Notes under the pieces: model-generated
Database searches by the model: none
The model's input: only the letters and a program-made list of their open reading frames with translations
What the model was told of the DNA's origin: nothing
Assembly: GCF_014529625.1 (NCBI RefSeq)
Contig: NZ_CP076039.1
Coordinates: forward strand, 1,302,001-1,366,000
Source of the DNA: Candidatus Pelagisphaera phototrophica
GTDB lineage: Bacteria; Verrucomicrobiota; Verrucomicrobiia; Opitutales; Opitutaceae
DNA: 64,000 nt
Direction: 5' to 3'
Shown here: positions 7,920 through 17,190 of the stretch, one piece after another
Numbering within the stretch: position 1 is the stretch's first letter
How the letters are laid out: every line of letters starts with the position of its first letter
Position numbers and translations under genes: made by a program

Positions 7920-7939
7920 AAAAAATTGCGCAATTTTTT
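7920..7939. terminator. perfect 20-bp palindrome, likely terminator after the AsmA-like gene
   Basis: AAAAAATTGCGCAATTTTTT is a perfect palindrome 15 bases beyond the stop of the minus-strand AsmA-like gene. The transcript would form an A/U-rich hairpin around GCGC ending in a U run. Its place at the end of the five-gene operon fits a terminator, though the stem is GC-poor. Confidence 0.5.
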
Positions 7940-7954
7940 GCGAGCAGAGAGGGG

Positions 7955-10717
7955 CTATCCGGATACGTTTTCGTTTTCCGTTGAAACCCCTTCTTCGCGC
8001 TTAGGAGCCTCGCGAAAAACGCTCTTTTTCGGATCGGAAATGGGACCGGTCAGGCGGACTTCGAAAATGCCCGTAAAGACATCGAGAAGCCGGAGGGGTA
8101 CTTGGACTAGAGGAATGGAGCGGAACGGCTGAAGCTGGGCTTTGAAGTCGAGCTCGTCTTCCCCAAGGTCGTACTTCCCGCTGCTCTTAATTTGAGCGAT
8201 GGGGCCTACCAGAATGAGTTCGGGAAATTCCACATAGCGCTTCTGTACGGCAAATTCTCCCTCTGCTCCATTGAACTTGAGAGTAGCGATCGGGATTCCC
8301 GCGCTATCTAGGGCCCGAGAAATCCCGCCTAAAAGCGGGAGATCCGTAAGGTTGGCCCCAGAAATTTGATACGTCCCTTCGCCATCATAGGAGAGCGAGT
8401 CTCCAACGACTCCTTTGCCAGTGAAGTGCAGGCTCGTCGTGCCACCATAGGCGGAAAGTTCCTCCGCTGTGATTCCATGGGCGGAGCTTTCTGGATCACT
8501 GGCACGAAAGTACTCGGCAGACGCTTTGAGCGTGTCTCCGAAGCGGGCGTCGCTGAGCGTAACGCTCAAAGCGATATTTTCGTTTCGAACGGTGGCGTTG
8601 GCATCAACGATCCCGCCTGCCAAGCGAGCCTTGACGGCGGGAATGTCCGCTCGGTCATTGCCAACGCTGACGGTTGCGCTGAGCGAATCGAGTGGGTAGT
8701 CGTAGTAGTTGAAGGCTTCGTCCGTATCGATTTGCAGATCGACGTCATAGGTGAAGCGATTCTTGTGCATGACGCTGGCTGAGCGGGCGTCGACCTTTGG
8801 CGGAACGCTGTATCCGTAGGGCTCCAGTATCTCTTCAACGTTTTCTCGCACTTCATAGATGAGGTCAGGGCCGATGCTCAGGTCGATCGTCGATTCGGCA
8901 TCGAGCCAAAGAGCGGTCATTTTATAAATGCCGTCGCGAGGGTCTTGGCCGATGGAAAACTGGCCATCTCCTTTGATCGAGCCCTCCTTTCGGGTTAGTG
9001 CTAGATTGTAGAGATCGATGTAGCGCTGAAGGATGAACATGTGGGTTTCGATCTCCTCCATTGGGTGACCCCGGATATCCAGTTCTTTGCAGGTACCGTA
9101 CCCGGTCAACCGAAGAGTTTCAGGTCGTTTGATGATTTGGCTGGAGTCCATCAAGCAATAGAAACCCTCCTCCGGGAAACGAAAGTTAGACCAAAGCTCC
9201 GTCCACCAAGGGTCAGGAATCCAGCCATTGACGGTGTTGGGGTTGAACAAGCCGTCTATTAAAAGACGTCGGTGCATGGTTTCCAAATCAAGCAATACCG
9301 AAAGGCGTCCACTTTGCTTGCCGCTGCGTAGCCAGAGATTGGGGACTTCGACCTGGTTGCCGCGAAGATTCGCTTGAGCGATAACGCGATCAAAAGGAGC
9401 GTCCAGTGAGGTTAGACGGTTTGCCTCGAGTGTGGCGTCCACGGACTTGGGTTTGAGTGCTCCCTCGAATTCAGCAGAAATGTGCAGGTCGGGAGGATCT
9501 ATGACACGAGCCATTCTCTCAAGGGGGAGCTTACCCATCTTCGGAGCCACCTGCTTCGCCAGATTGATGACCAGTTCGACCAGTCCTTGTGTGGGAGAAC
9601 CCATCAGATCTACAGAGGCGGTCTTGTTCTTTGGGTTGGCGACTGAATTGACTTTCCAGGATGAGTCAGCGATTTGAAAGTATCCATTCGTCCGCCAGTT
9701 CTCGGGATCGAGGGGATGAAAATTAAAGTAAAGATTCGACGCGAAATTTGATTCCTGGCCACCCGAGCCAATCGTTAGGTGGACGTGGCTTGGCTGCAAA
9801 TTTTCAGTGGTCGGAATTTGGGGCCAAGCCGCAGACAATTTGAGGTCTTTGGCGAACGTGTTTTGTGGAGCGTTGATTGAGCCGACATGGGCCGATAGCG
9901 AAGCGTCACCACCCAGTGAGGCTTGAATCTCAACGAGAACTTCGTCCGCTGTAGCCTTGTTCTGCCATTTCCCGCCAATTGCGGTGATGACAGCGGTAGC
10001 CGACTTCGGACCCTGGCGAGACGCATCAAAACGGATTCTCGCTTCGAGCCCTTCGATCTGAGAGAGTAAGTCCTTGATCTCCAATGCCTTGTTGTGAAAG
10101 GTTATAAGGCGTTGGCTGAGGGGCAGGGGCTGTTCTGGAACCTCCTCCAACGTCAAGTCGGTAGGATCAATGATACCGCTGATAATTGCTCGGGCATTTC
10201 CGAATTGGAATTTGGATTGGTGAATCACCCAGCCCTCGCGTTGGTTTTTAGCTCTGAGGTCAATCTGATCGACCTGTGGTTCGGGAACTCCGGACTTTGA
10301 AAGAAGGGCCGGGATGATTAACGACCCGTTTATGACATTCAGCTCGGTTATTTGAGCTCTTCCAAATAGCAGCAAAGCACGGTTAACTTTCAGGCTGATG
10401 CGGTCGGCATTAGCGATTTCAGACTGTAAATCAGTAGAATAGATCTTCGGATTATCAATCGTGATGCGACCATTGGGCTGGATGCGAATACCTGACATAC
10501 TCATCGTAGCGCCTTGTGCTTTGAGCTCTTTCTCCAGCAACCGGACAAGAGATTCGGGCATGGGGGCCTCGTCGATGGTGATTGAATAAGCGACGAGGCA
10601 AACGATGAGAGCGAGAAGGCCCACTCCTACAGTATAAAGACAGTCGAGAGTGACCTTGCAGACCAGACAGGTGCTTCGCCAAGCGAACTCTCCCTTTGAT
10701 TTCCCCTCGGTTTGCAA
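7955..10717 (-). CDS. AsmA-like/TamB-type exported repeat protein, inner-membrane anchored
   Basis: A 920-residue protein with one N-terminal transmembrane helix (about 28-48), then a long beta-rich region with alternating strands. The C-terminal 250 residues resemble the AsmA-like C-terminal domain (for example GTYQISGANLTDLPLLGG, then LEF/IxxSGxYDLG-type strands and LTGPISDPK). AsmA-family proteins span the periplasm and are linked to lipid transport to the outer membrane; that role here is by family only. The start is TTG 10715-10717, supported by a strong Shine-Dalgarno GAGGAGG (10723-10729) that overlaps the stop of the DUF4340 gene. This makes it the last gene of the Gld-like ABC operon. 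The family call is moderate because these proteins diverge strongly. Confidence 0.75.
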   Translation of the reverse strand: MQTEGKSKGEFAWRSTCLVCKVTLDCLYTVGVGLLALIVCLVAYSITIDEAPMPESLVRLLEKELKAQGATMSMSGIRIQPNGRITIDNPKIYSTDLQSEIANADRISLKVNRALLLFGRAQITELNVINGSLIIPALLSKSGVPEPQVDQIDLRAKNQREGWVIHQSKFQFGNARAIISGIIDPTDLTLEEVPEQPLPLSQRLITFHNKALEIKDLLSQIEGLEARIRFDASRQGPKSATAVITAIGGKWQNKATADEVLVEIQASLGGDASLSAHVGSINAPQNTFAKDLKLSAAWPQIPTTENLQPSHVHLTIGSGGQESNFASNLYFNFHPLDPENWRTNGYFQIADSSWKVNSVANPKNKTASVDLMGSPTQGLVELVINLAKQVAPKMGKLPLERMARVIDPPDLHISAEFEGALKPKSVDATLEANRLTSLDAPFDRVIAQANLRGNQVEVPNLWLRSGKQSGRLSVLLDLETMHRRLLIDGLFNPNTVNGWIPDPWWTELWSNFRFPEEGFYCLMDSSQIIKRPETLRLTGYGTCKELDIRGHPMEEIETHMFILQRYIDLYNLALTRKEGSIKGDGQFSIGQDPRDGIYKMTALWLDAESTIDLSIGPDLIYEVRENVEEILEPYGYSVPPKVDARSASVMHKNRFTYDVDLQIDTDEAFNYYDYPLDSLSATVSVGNDRADIPAVKARLAGGIVDANATVRNENIALSVTLSDARFGDTLKASAEYFRASDPESSAHGITAEELSAYGGTTSLHFTGKGVVGDSLSYDGEGTYQISGANLTDLPLLGGISRALDSAGIPIATLKFNGAEGEFAVQKRYVEFPELILVGPIAQIKSSGKYDLGEDELDFKAQLQPFRSIPLVQVPLRLLDVFTGIFEVRLTGPISDPKKSVFREAPKREEGVSTENENVSG

Positions 10718-10728
10718 TGCGTCCTCCT

Positions 10729-12657
10729 CTATTGCTGCTCGGTATCGGGACTAGCGGGTTCTTCCCCTGCAGGTGGGAGAGGCAGATCAGAATCGAAGGG
10801 CTCTTCGGGAACGGGGCGCTTAATACGATCGAAAACTACCGAGCTAAAAGCGTCGATAAATGGCTGCCGAAACTCAAAAACCGAGTTTCTATCGATCGAG
10901 CCACCAAGGAGAAGTGGTCCTCCCGTCAATTCTGAAACGTAGAGTTCGACGCTTTTCGAGTGTCCTGTGTCAGCGCTCGCCCACTGGAAAGTGACGTTCA
11001 TCAAGTAGGCCCAACTTTGCCGTTTTCCCGCGATGGATACGTTAGAAGTGTATTGATCGAATAGATAGGACTTCACCTCTAGAGGGGTAAGCGAATCGAC
11101 CAGTTCGAGGGGTAAGTTACTGTCCTCGATGGATGTGTCCAGCAAGGTCTCCTCGTTGGAAAGGCGAGTGATCGACAATTTGTTAATTGTCGCGTCACCG
11201 GGGATTTGATACAAGCGACGGCTTTGATATTGGAACAATACGTCAGGGACCATTTCCAAAATATCGTTTGAAACGAGGTAGACGAAATCTGATTCGGCAA
11301 GTTTGACGTACCTCAATGTGCGGTCTCCGCTGTGAAGATCGCCGAAGAGAAGCGTCTCCACTTTTGGGGGCTTGGGCTCTTCCGTGCGGTCCCTCAATCT
11401 TCCCGACGCAATACGGATCGAATACTCAGGAACTTCGAGTCCATAGGTTTCCAGGTCGGCGGCAGTGGGAGCGTCGTGAACAAAGCCTGATGAGATTGGC
11501 GAGGCGATGGCTTTTACTTTATTGAGCCAATCGAGGGCGTCTTTGACCGCTTCGTTCGAGCCCTTTTCCCGTATGAATCCTTGTTCCTCGTCGGGGATGA
11601 GAATTTCCCATTCGTCCGTTTCCAACTTCTGGAGTGAAAAGGATTCAGATCCACCCTTTTCAAAAGAAACGGATGTGGCATAAGCCGTATCGATCTCAAA
11701 GATACGTCTGTCCCGCAGATTGGTCTGTGCTTTCTCTAGTTCAGGCAAATAGTCTAATTCAATTTCAAAAACCGTATTGCGATTTTCGAGTTTGCCGTAG
11801 CGTATGAGGGGATCGGTTGGACTTATGGGGTTTCCAACTTCCAGAGCCTCACGACTCTGGTCCGACTCGATGGCGATTCGCAAGGACGGCTGCTGCAACC
11901 CGTATAGCCTGAGGTCTGCCGGGGTGGGTTGCAGTACGCGAAGACTTTTCAACTCGAGCAGTTTTCCTAGAAGAGTGTTTACCTCGATAGAGTCCGCTCG
12001 AGTATTGATAGGCGTTTCGATCGTCCAGATGTTTTCGTTCTTTGTGACTCGGGTTCGTAGATTGTCCTGCAATTGCAGATTCCACGAATCTACTTCAAAT
12101 ATGTTGCTGCGAAAGATTCGAGGATTGCGCAGGCTCTCAATGTCGATGGAAAGGCTGTCTAGCAGGCTGCGATCCACCACGTGGATTTTGGTTTTATCGA
12201 ATGAGAGTAGGTAGAGATGGTTTCCTAAATCCGTAGCTTTTCCGATCCCAATGGAGTAGCGGCCCCCGTTGCTGCCGAATTCAAGCGTAAGGCTAGGTGG
12301 AGCGAGGCCATATTCCGCCAGGCTGGATCCGGTCTGGCCGATGCGGTCTGCGGCGAAGGTGACCTTGGTATCCAGAAATTGAAGTTGTGTGAGAATTCGC
12401 TCTACTGCAAAGGTGTTTGCCGCCCAGAGGAAAGGCTCGGTTAGCATCCAGTCGTTTTCCGATTTCTCCAACGTAAGGGCTCTATTCTTCGCATTGTCGT
12501 AGATTCGCAGATAGTCGATGTCCACCGCTAGGGAGGCGAGGGCATTGTCATCCTCACCCTCCAATTGTAAACGGGAACTCCATGGGTCAATGTAGAATAT
12601 GTAGGTCAGAAGACCCAGGAGAATTATGAGAAGCGTGAGTGTGATTTTTAGTCGCAT
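10729..12657 (-). CDS. DUF4340 domain protein
   Basis: A 642-residue protein anchored by an N-terminal transmembrane helix (about 4-22), with the rest predicted outside the cytoplasm. It contains DUF4340-type repeats, recognisable from segments such as DYLRIYDNAKNRALTLEK...WMLTEP, VERILTQLQFLDT, and a second unit with LQQPSLRIAIE. The acidic/proline-rich tail ends near residue 642. DUF4340 genes regularly follow GldG-like genes in bacterial ABC-2 operons, as here: 7 bases separate it from the gldG-like stop. Function is not known. It probably acts with the ABC system as a periplasmic partner. Confidence 0.82.
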   Translation of the reverse strand: MRLKITLTLLIILLGLLTYIFYIDPWSSRLQLEGEDDNALASLAVDIDYLRIYDNAKNRALTLEKSENDWMLTEPFLWAANTFAVERILTQLQFLDTKVTFAADRIGQTGSSLAEYGLAPPSLTLEFGSNGGRYSIGIGKATDLGNHLYLLSFDKTKIHVVDRSLLDSLSIDIESLRNPRIFRSNIFEVDSWNLQLQDNLRTRVTKNENIWTIETPINTRADSIEVNTLLGKLLELKSLRVLQPTPADLRLYGLQQPSLRIAIESDQSREALEVGNPISPTDPLIRYGKLENRNTVFEIELDYLPELEKAQTNLRDRRIFEIDTAYATSVSFEKGGSESFSLQKLETDEWEILIPDEEQGFIREKGSNEAVKDALDWLNKVKAIASPISSGFVHDAPTAADLETYGLEVPEYSIRIASGRLRDRTEEPKPPKVETLLFGDLHSGDRTLRYVKLAESDFVYLVSNDILEMVPDVLFQYQSRRLYQIPGDATINKLSITRLSNEETLLDTSIEDSNLPLELVDSLTPLEVKSYLFDQYTSNVSIAGKRQSWAYLMNVTFQWASADTGHSKSVELYVSELTGGPLLLGGSIDRNSVFEFRQPFIDAFSSVVFDRIKRPVPEEPFDSDLPLPPAGEEPASPDTEQQ

Positions 12658-12664
12658 GGTGGCG

Positions 12665-14137
12665 TTACTGCCTTCTGGCTAAATACATGAGAATTCCCAA
12701 GAAACCGACGAGAAGAGGTGGGCCCAGCCATATGAAATATCGAGAAAGCATGAGTTGTTCCATGCTCAGGTCCAGTTTTACCTTTTTTATCGGCCTTGGA
12801 GGAATGTTGAGCTGAGCGACTCGGTCGATGGCATAGTTGATCGCGTTGAGGGCGAGAAAGAGATTTCCTGAAGCTTGGATGCGATTATTCGCGATGAAAC
12901 TTGAGGTGCCAATGACAATAAGCCGCCCTCCGGGAATGCTGATGCCTAGAGAGGAATCGACCTTTTTCTCTGAGACCGCTGCTACTCGGACGGGACCTTT
13001 TAAGTCGACGGCTGGGTCGAACTGGGGGAAGCCTTCGACGGCGTAGTTCTTTTCGCCCCAACTGTTGTCCGAAGTAGCCATCAGCTCTTTTATAATTAGA
13101 GATTCGTCGATCGGTCTTCCAGGATCTTCGCGAACGACGCGAGCCCGATCTGTAATTATGGACATGTTCAATTTCAGCAGTTTGTCTGTTATGGGGTGAG
13201 TCGCGAATCGTCGGACCATGAGGTCACCGCCGTCGATGAGGCTGCTTCGGCTGGCTTCGATGGCCAGCGCTTTGTCGGTCAGAAGCCCCCATTCAAAAAG
13301 CAGATCGTCTAGTCCATGATCTGCATCCGGCTCTAGTAATATCAATACGCGGCCGGACTCTTTTCGCAGAAAACTCTTCAGCAATTCTTGCTCTCGAGGA
13401 AGAATCCTCGTTTTCGGAGCGGGAATAACTACTAGCGCCGCGTCTTTGGGAATCTCTCTGTTCGCCGAAAAATCCAGGGTAGCGGTTCTCAAGTTTCGAC
13501 TTTTCAGCTCGTCCATCAATTTGGAAATTCCCTGTGAGGGCGAGAAGTCGTTTGGGTTGAGTTCTCCGTGTCCAGTGGTGAAATAAATGACCGGAATCTC
13601 CTTTTGGGATATTTCCAGTATCGCGCGAGTGAAGATGTTTTCACCTAGAAACTCTCTTAGCTCGCCATTTTCAAGGCGGTAGAGCTCGTCAATTTGAATC
13701 GACTTAGGCGTCTCTAAACCCGGAGTTCTAAAGATAATCGCGTTATCCTCGCTAATGTTGAGCTCTTTAGTTCGTCTCGTTTGTTGGTAGATGTCTACGT
13801 ATTCAACGCTAACGCGGTTCTCGCCTTGGTTTCGCGTTTCATATTCGTATTCGCTAAGCAAGGATTTGACGTCGTAATAGATGTCTCTAATGCCCAGATC
13901 TACATTTTGGTCTGAAAGCGTTACGATAATCTGAATCGGCTGTTCGAGCTGATGAAGATAGGCAACGGTTTGGGCTGAAAGGGTGTAGGTGCGACCGATC
14001 GTGGTATCGATTCGCTTGTAGGAACGCATGGCAATGGCGTTGACTGCCGCGAGAATGAGAAAGACCAATATGAACTGGGCGATCGTGTGAAACGTATCGA
14101 CGATTCGGTTGGACTGATAGGATTCGATCAAGCTCAT
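12665..14137 (-). CDS. gldG: GldG-like auxiliary protein of an ABC-2 exporter
   Basis: A 490-residue membrane protein with a transmembrane helix near 19-38 and another at the C-terminus (about 464-483), with a large extracytoplasmic domain between. The pattern (GRTYTLSAQTVAYLHQLEQPIQIIVTLS, then a Rossmann-like region with IPVIYFTTGHGELNP and GRVLILLEPDADHGLDDLL) is typical of the GldG/ABC-type auxiliary family. In Bacteroidetes GldG works with GldA and GldF in gliding. In non-gliding bacteria these operons are widespread with unknown substrate. It starts 4 bases after the permease stop. The symbol is by similarity only and does not imply gliding. Confidence 0.85.
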   Translation of the reverse strand: MSLIESYQSNRIVDTFHTIAQFILVFLILAAVNAIAMRSYKRIDTTIGRTYTLSAQTVAYLHQLEQPIQIIVTLSDQNVDLGIRDIYYDVKSLLSEYEYETRNQGENRVSVEYVDIYQQTRRTKELNISEDNAIIFRTPGLETPKSIQIDELYRLENGELREFLGENIFTRAILEISQKEIPVIYFTTGHGELNPNDFSPSQGISKLMDELKSRNLRTATLDFSANREIPKDAALVVIPAPKTRILPREQELLKSFLRKESGRVLILLEPDADHGLDDLLFEWGLLTDKALAIEASRSSLIDGGDLMVRRFATHPITDKLLKLNMSIITDRARVVREDPGRPIDESLIIKELMATSDNSWGEKNYAVEGFPQFDPAVDLKGPVRVAAVSEKKVDSSLGISIPGGRLIVIGTSSFIANNRIQASGNLFLALNAINYAIDRVAQLNIPPRPIKKVKLDLSMEQLMLSRYFIWLGPPLLVGFLGILMYLARRQ

Positions 14138-14141
14138 ACAG

Positions 14142-14903
14142 CTAGCAACCTCCCTCCCGGTATTCTAGGATGATAATGCTCAAAAATAAAAAGGCCAATG
14201 AGCAGCTTGCATAGAGAACGATAGCCCTAGTGTCGATGATTCCAGATGAAAAGTCCCTCATATGTTGAAGGACGTCGGTGTGGTTGGCCAGAATCTCTAC
14301 CCATCGAGGCTGGTCAATCCAAGGCAGAGCCATCTCATCGAGAAAGCTGCCGACAACAATGAATCCGAAAACAAGTGAAAAGCTGACAATGCCGGCAATG
14401 AGCTGGCTTCGAGTCAATGCGCTGGCGAATATCCCCAGACTGAGAAACAGCCCCCCACTGATGGCAACGTAAGCGTAGCCGCCGACAATTGGATACGGGT
14501 CAAACAAGGAGTCTTCCTGGACGAATGAATAAAACAGAATGTGAAAGCTCCCCGTGAACATCCAAAGTAGGGAGTAGTACAGGTATCCAGCGCAGAATTT
14601 CGAGAGAATGACTTCCGTTGCGGTGACCGGGGTCGTCATGAGTGTCTCGATCGTTCCGGTCGCTCTTTCCTCGGCGACACTCTTCATCGTGAGGAGGGGT
14701 ACCATAAAGAAAACGGGAAGGAAAAAGAGCCGGAAAAAGGTGATGGATGGATTTTCCTCTTTGGGGTCGCTTGCATATTCGAGGAGAATCAGCTGAAACA
14801 GAAATCCCATGACGAGCAGGAATAGAAATGCGGCGATGTAGGTGCTCGGACTTATCAGGAGCTTCCAAATCTCGTTTCGGAGTAGCGTAATGAAATGTCT
14901 CAT
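14142..14903 (-). CDS. gldF: ABC-2 type permease (GldF-like)
   Basis: A 253-residue polytopic inner-membrane protein with about six hydrophobic segments: near 17-37, 52-67, 97-125, 135-160, 168-190 and a C-terminal one at about 230-248. It contains the ABC-2 permease hallmark ERATGTIETLMTTPVTATEVILSK (about 79-102), the loop that couples to the ATPase. It is separated from the ATPase gene by one base and from the GldG-like gene by four, so it is clearly co-translated. It forms the membrane channel of the exporter; the substrate is unknown. Confidence 0.9.
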   Translation of the reverse strand: MRHFITLLRNEIWKLLISPSTYIAAFLFLLVMGFLFQLILLEYASDPKEENPSITFFRLFFLPVFFMVPLLTMKSVAEERATGTIETLMTTPVTATEVILSKFCAGYLYYSLLWMFTGSFHILFYSFVQEDSLFDPYPIVGGYAYVAISGGLFLSLGIFASALTRSQLIAGIVSFSLVFGFIVVGSFLDEMALPWIDQPRWVEILANHTDVLQHMRDFSSGIIDTRAIVLYASCSLAFLFLSIIILEYREGGC

Positions 14904-14904
14904 T

Positions 14905-15954
14905 CTATTGCTGCCCCGCTGTCGAAACCTCTTTTTCTTCGGTTCCCGAAACGATGCTCTCCGGTTTCTTAGTAAGATCTGTATCTAGGGTTTCCCAACT
15001 GCGGCGTGTGGCAGCAAGGAAGACATCTTCGAGAGGAGCTTCCCGCATTCTCAGGGACCTTGTTCGAATCAGGGGATTGTCTGACAAGCAACTAAAGAGC
15101 TTTTCCCCATAGTCGTGTCGGCCTGGAATGCGGATGGCCACCCTGGAAAAACCCCGCTCATCGGCTTCGGTGTACTGGGCGACTTCAAGATTGGAAGCTA
15201 CATTTTTTAGCGACTTCAGAAGATCTCCCAGATCTCCATTGATCTCTAGCTCGTAGATCGTGGAGTCGATGAAGGTTTCCCGAAGCTCGTTGGGCGTGCC
15301 CTTGCCGACGATCTTTCCGCCGTTGATGATTATGACTTGGTCGCAGGTCATCTCGATTTCCGGGAGGATGTGACTGGAAATGATGACACTCATCTTTCCC
15401 CGCAGGCTCGCGATAAGATCGCGAATCATTATGACTTGATGGGGGTCCAGCCCAATCGTTGGCTCATCCATTATGATAACCTCCGGATGGGCTAGTATGG
15501 CGTCGGCGATGCCCACTCTTTGGCGGAAACCTTTTGAGAGTTTTCCGATTATGCGGTCGCGAGCCCTTGTGAGGTCGCACCGTTCCATGACTTCATCGAC
15601 GCGTTTGCTGCGGTGGCGCAAAGGCAGCTCCTTAAGTCGGGCTCTCCATTTAAGGTATTCGCGCACCCGGAGCTCGAGCGGCAGTGGATTATTCTCCGGC
15701 ATATAGCCAACGCGTCGCTTGATCTCGTGAGGCTCTGAAGCAACCGGGAACCCGCATATTCTTGCTATCCCAGAAGTAGCTCGCGTGTAACCAGTTAAGA
15801 TACGCATTGTGGTACTTTTACCGGCTCCATTGGGCCCTAGAAATCCGAAAATCTGGCCCTTCTCAACCTTGAAGGAAATTCCAGCTACGGCTTCGAGCTT
15901 ACCGAAACGTTTGCACAGGTTTTCGACTTCTATTGTATATTCCGTCTGGTCCAC
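14905..15954 (-). CDS. gldA: ABC transporter ATP-binding protein (GldA-like)
   Basis: A 349-residue ATPase with Walker A GPNGAGKST (40-48), an ABC signature LSKGFRQR, Walker B VIIMDEPTIGLDP and the H-loop SSHIL. It has a longer C-terminal region (about 230-349) typical of ABC-2 drug/polysaccharide-type exporters. The start codon appears to be GTG (15952-15954). It is the first gene of a five-gene minus-strand operon (ATPase, permease, GldG-like, DUF4340, AsmA-like). The GldA/F/G naming reflects gene order and similarity. Confidence 0.92.
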   Translation of the reverse strand: MDQTEYTIEVENLCKRFGKLEAVAGISFKVEKGQIFGFLGPNGAGKSTTMRILTGYTRATSGIARICGFPVASEPHEIKRRVGYMPENNPLPLELRVREYLKWRARLKELPLRHRSKRVDEVMERCDLTRARDRIIGKLSKGFRQRVGIADAILAHPEVIIMDEPTIGLDPHQVIMIRDLIASLRGKMSVIISSHILPEIEMTCDQVIIINGGKIVGKGTPNELRETFIDSTIYELEINGDLGDLLKSLKNVASNLEVAQYTEADERGFSRVAIRIPGRHDYGEKLFSCLSDNPLIRTRSLRMREAPLEDVFLAATRRSWETLDTDLTKKPESIVSGTEEKEVSTAGQQ

Positions 15955-16109
15955 TTCCTAGGGCTAACTTATTTTGATCTCAACGATCCAAGAAACAATG
16001 AGAGGCTTCCGAATGGCCGCAATCCCAATATGTATTCGTTGAAAGAGGGAAGCGGGATGACCGAAATGTTGACCCACTTTAGCTTTGACCTCGACTTTTC
16101 GAATAACGT

Positions 16110-17093
16110 TCATTTTTCGATCGTAACCTCTCCCGCTCGTATGAGGAGCTTAGACCCATCCACCCGTTCCAAAACGAGCGCTCCATGGACGTCAATTCCG
16201 CGAGCGATTCCAGTGATCTTGTCTTTCCCTTGCAGGAGGCTGACCTCACGGCCCTGCAAAGCATCATAGGCGTTCCACTTTTCCTTCAATGCGGCTCTGT
16301 GCGAATCGGAAACAAATTGTTCGTATGCGAGCTCAATCCGACCGGCGAGAGCCGCGGTAAAGCGATTTATATCTTGAGCGGACCCGGTTTCCTGCCGGAT
16401 GGACGTTGCGATCACTTTCAGGTCTTCAGGCCAGTCGTTTGTGTCCCCGTTTACGTTGAGGCCGATTCCGAGAACAACGTCGCGGGTTTGATCCGCATCC
16501 ATACGGGCTTCCGTCAAAATTCCGGCGACTTTGCGTCCTTCGATGTGGATGTCGTTGGGCCACTTGATGTTGCTCTCAATTCTGAAGAAGGAATTGATGC
16601 ATTCGCAAATGTTTACTCCCATCCAAAGAGTGAATGTCGATAACCTCGCTGGGGAGACCTCAGGGCGAAAAGCGAAACTGGCGTACAGGTTCCCATTGTC
16701 AGAACTGTGCCATCGCCGCCCTAGACGGCCGCGGCCCTCGGTTTGTTCGCGAGCGAGGACGAGGACAGGTGCTTCTTGGCCATTTGCCAGAAGACGCTCG
16801 GCCTCCGAATTGGTGCTGTCGATACGGTCGCGTACTACGACATTTAAATCTTTGGCGGCCCGGGGAAGCAAAGCCCGTATCAATGCTTCGTTCAGCGAGT
16901 CGGGGCGGAGGGTTAGTCGGTAGCCTTTACTGCGAACGGCTTCAAAATCAAAGCCCTGGGATCGTAGTTTTTCCATGTGTGACCATATGGCTACTCGGGA
17001 AATTCCCAGGCGTTCGGCAATATGGTTTCCGGATACGAATTCTTTTTTTGCTTCCAGAAGTTCGCGTAGTATCATGACCTCTTTCGTCAACAT
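16110..17093 (-). CDS. birA: bifunctional biotin-[acetyl-CoA carboxylase] ligase / biotin operon repressor
   Basis: Activates biotin with ATP and transfers it to the biotin carboxyl carrier protein. An N-terminal winged helix-turn-helix is visible (HIAERLGISRVAIWSHMEKL, 24-43), so this is the DNA-binding type that can also repress biotin genes. The biotinyl-AMP loop is GRGRLG (120-125), and the catalytic segment KWPNDI and a GILTE strand follow near 178-198. The C-terminal SH3-like domain ends with LIRAGEVTIEK. At 327 residues it is full length. No biotin synthesis gene or obvious operator is next to it. Confidence 0.95.
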   Translation of the reverse strand: MLTKEVMILRELLEAKKEFVSGNHIAERLGISRVAIWSHMEKLRSQGFDFEAVRSKGYRLTLRPDSLNEALIRALLPRAAKDLNVVVRDRIDSTNSEAERLLANGQEAPVLVLAREQTEGRGRLGRRWHSSDNGNLYASFAFRPEVSPARLSTFTLWMGVNICECINSFFRIESNIKWPNDIHIEGRKVAGILTEARMDADQTRDVVLGIGLNVNGDTNDWPEDLKVIATSIRQETGSAQDINRFTAALAGRIELAYEQFVSDSHRAALKEKWNAYDALQGREVSLLQGKDKITGIARGIDVHGALVLERVDGSKLLIRAGEVTIEK

Positions 17094-17190
17094 CTGATTC
17101 CTTGGTTTGGGGATAAATTAGACAGCATGAGGCCGAGTATTAAGTATCTGATGACGATTGGGGAGGTTGAAGGAACTTGGGTCTATCGGT

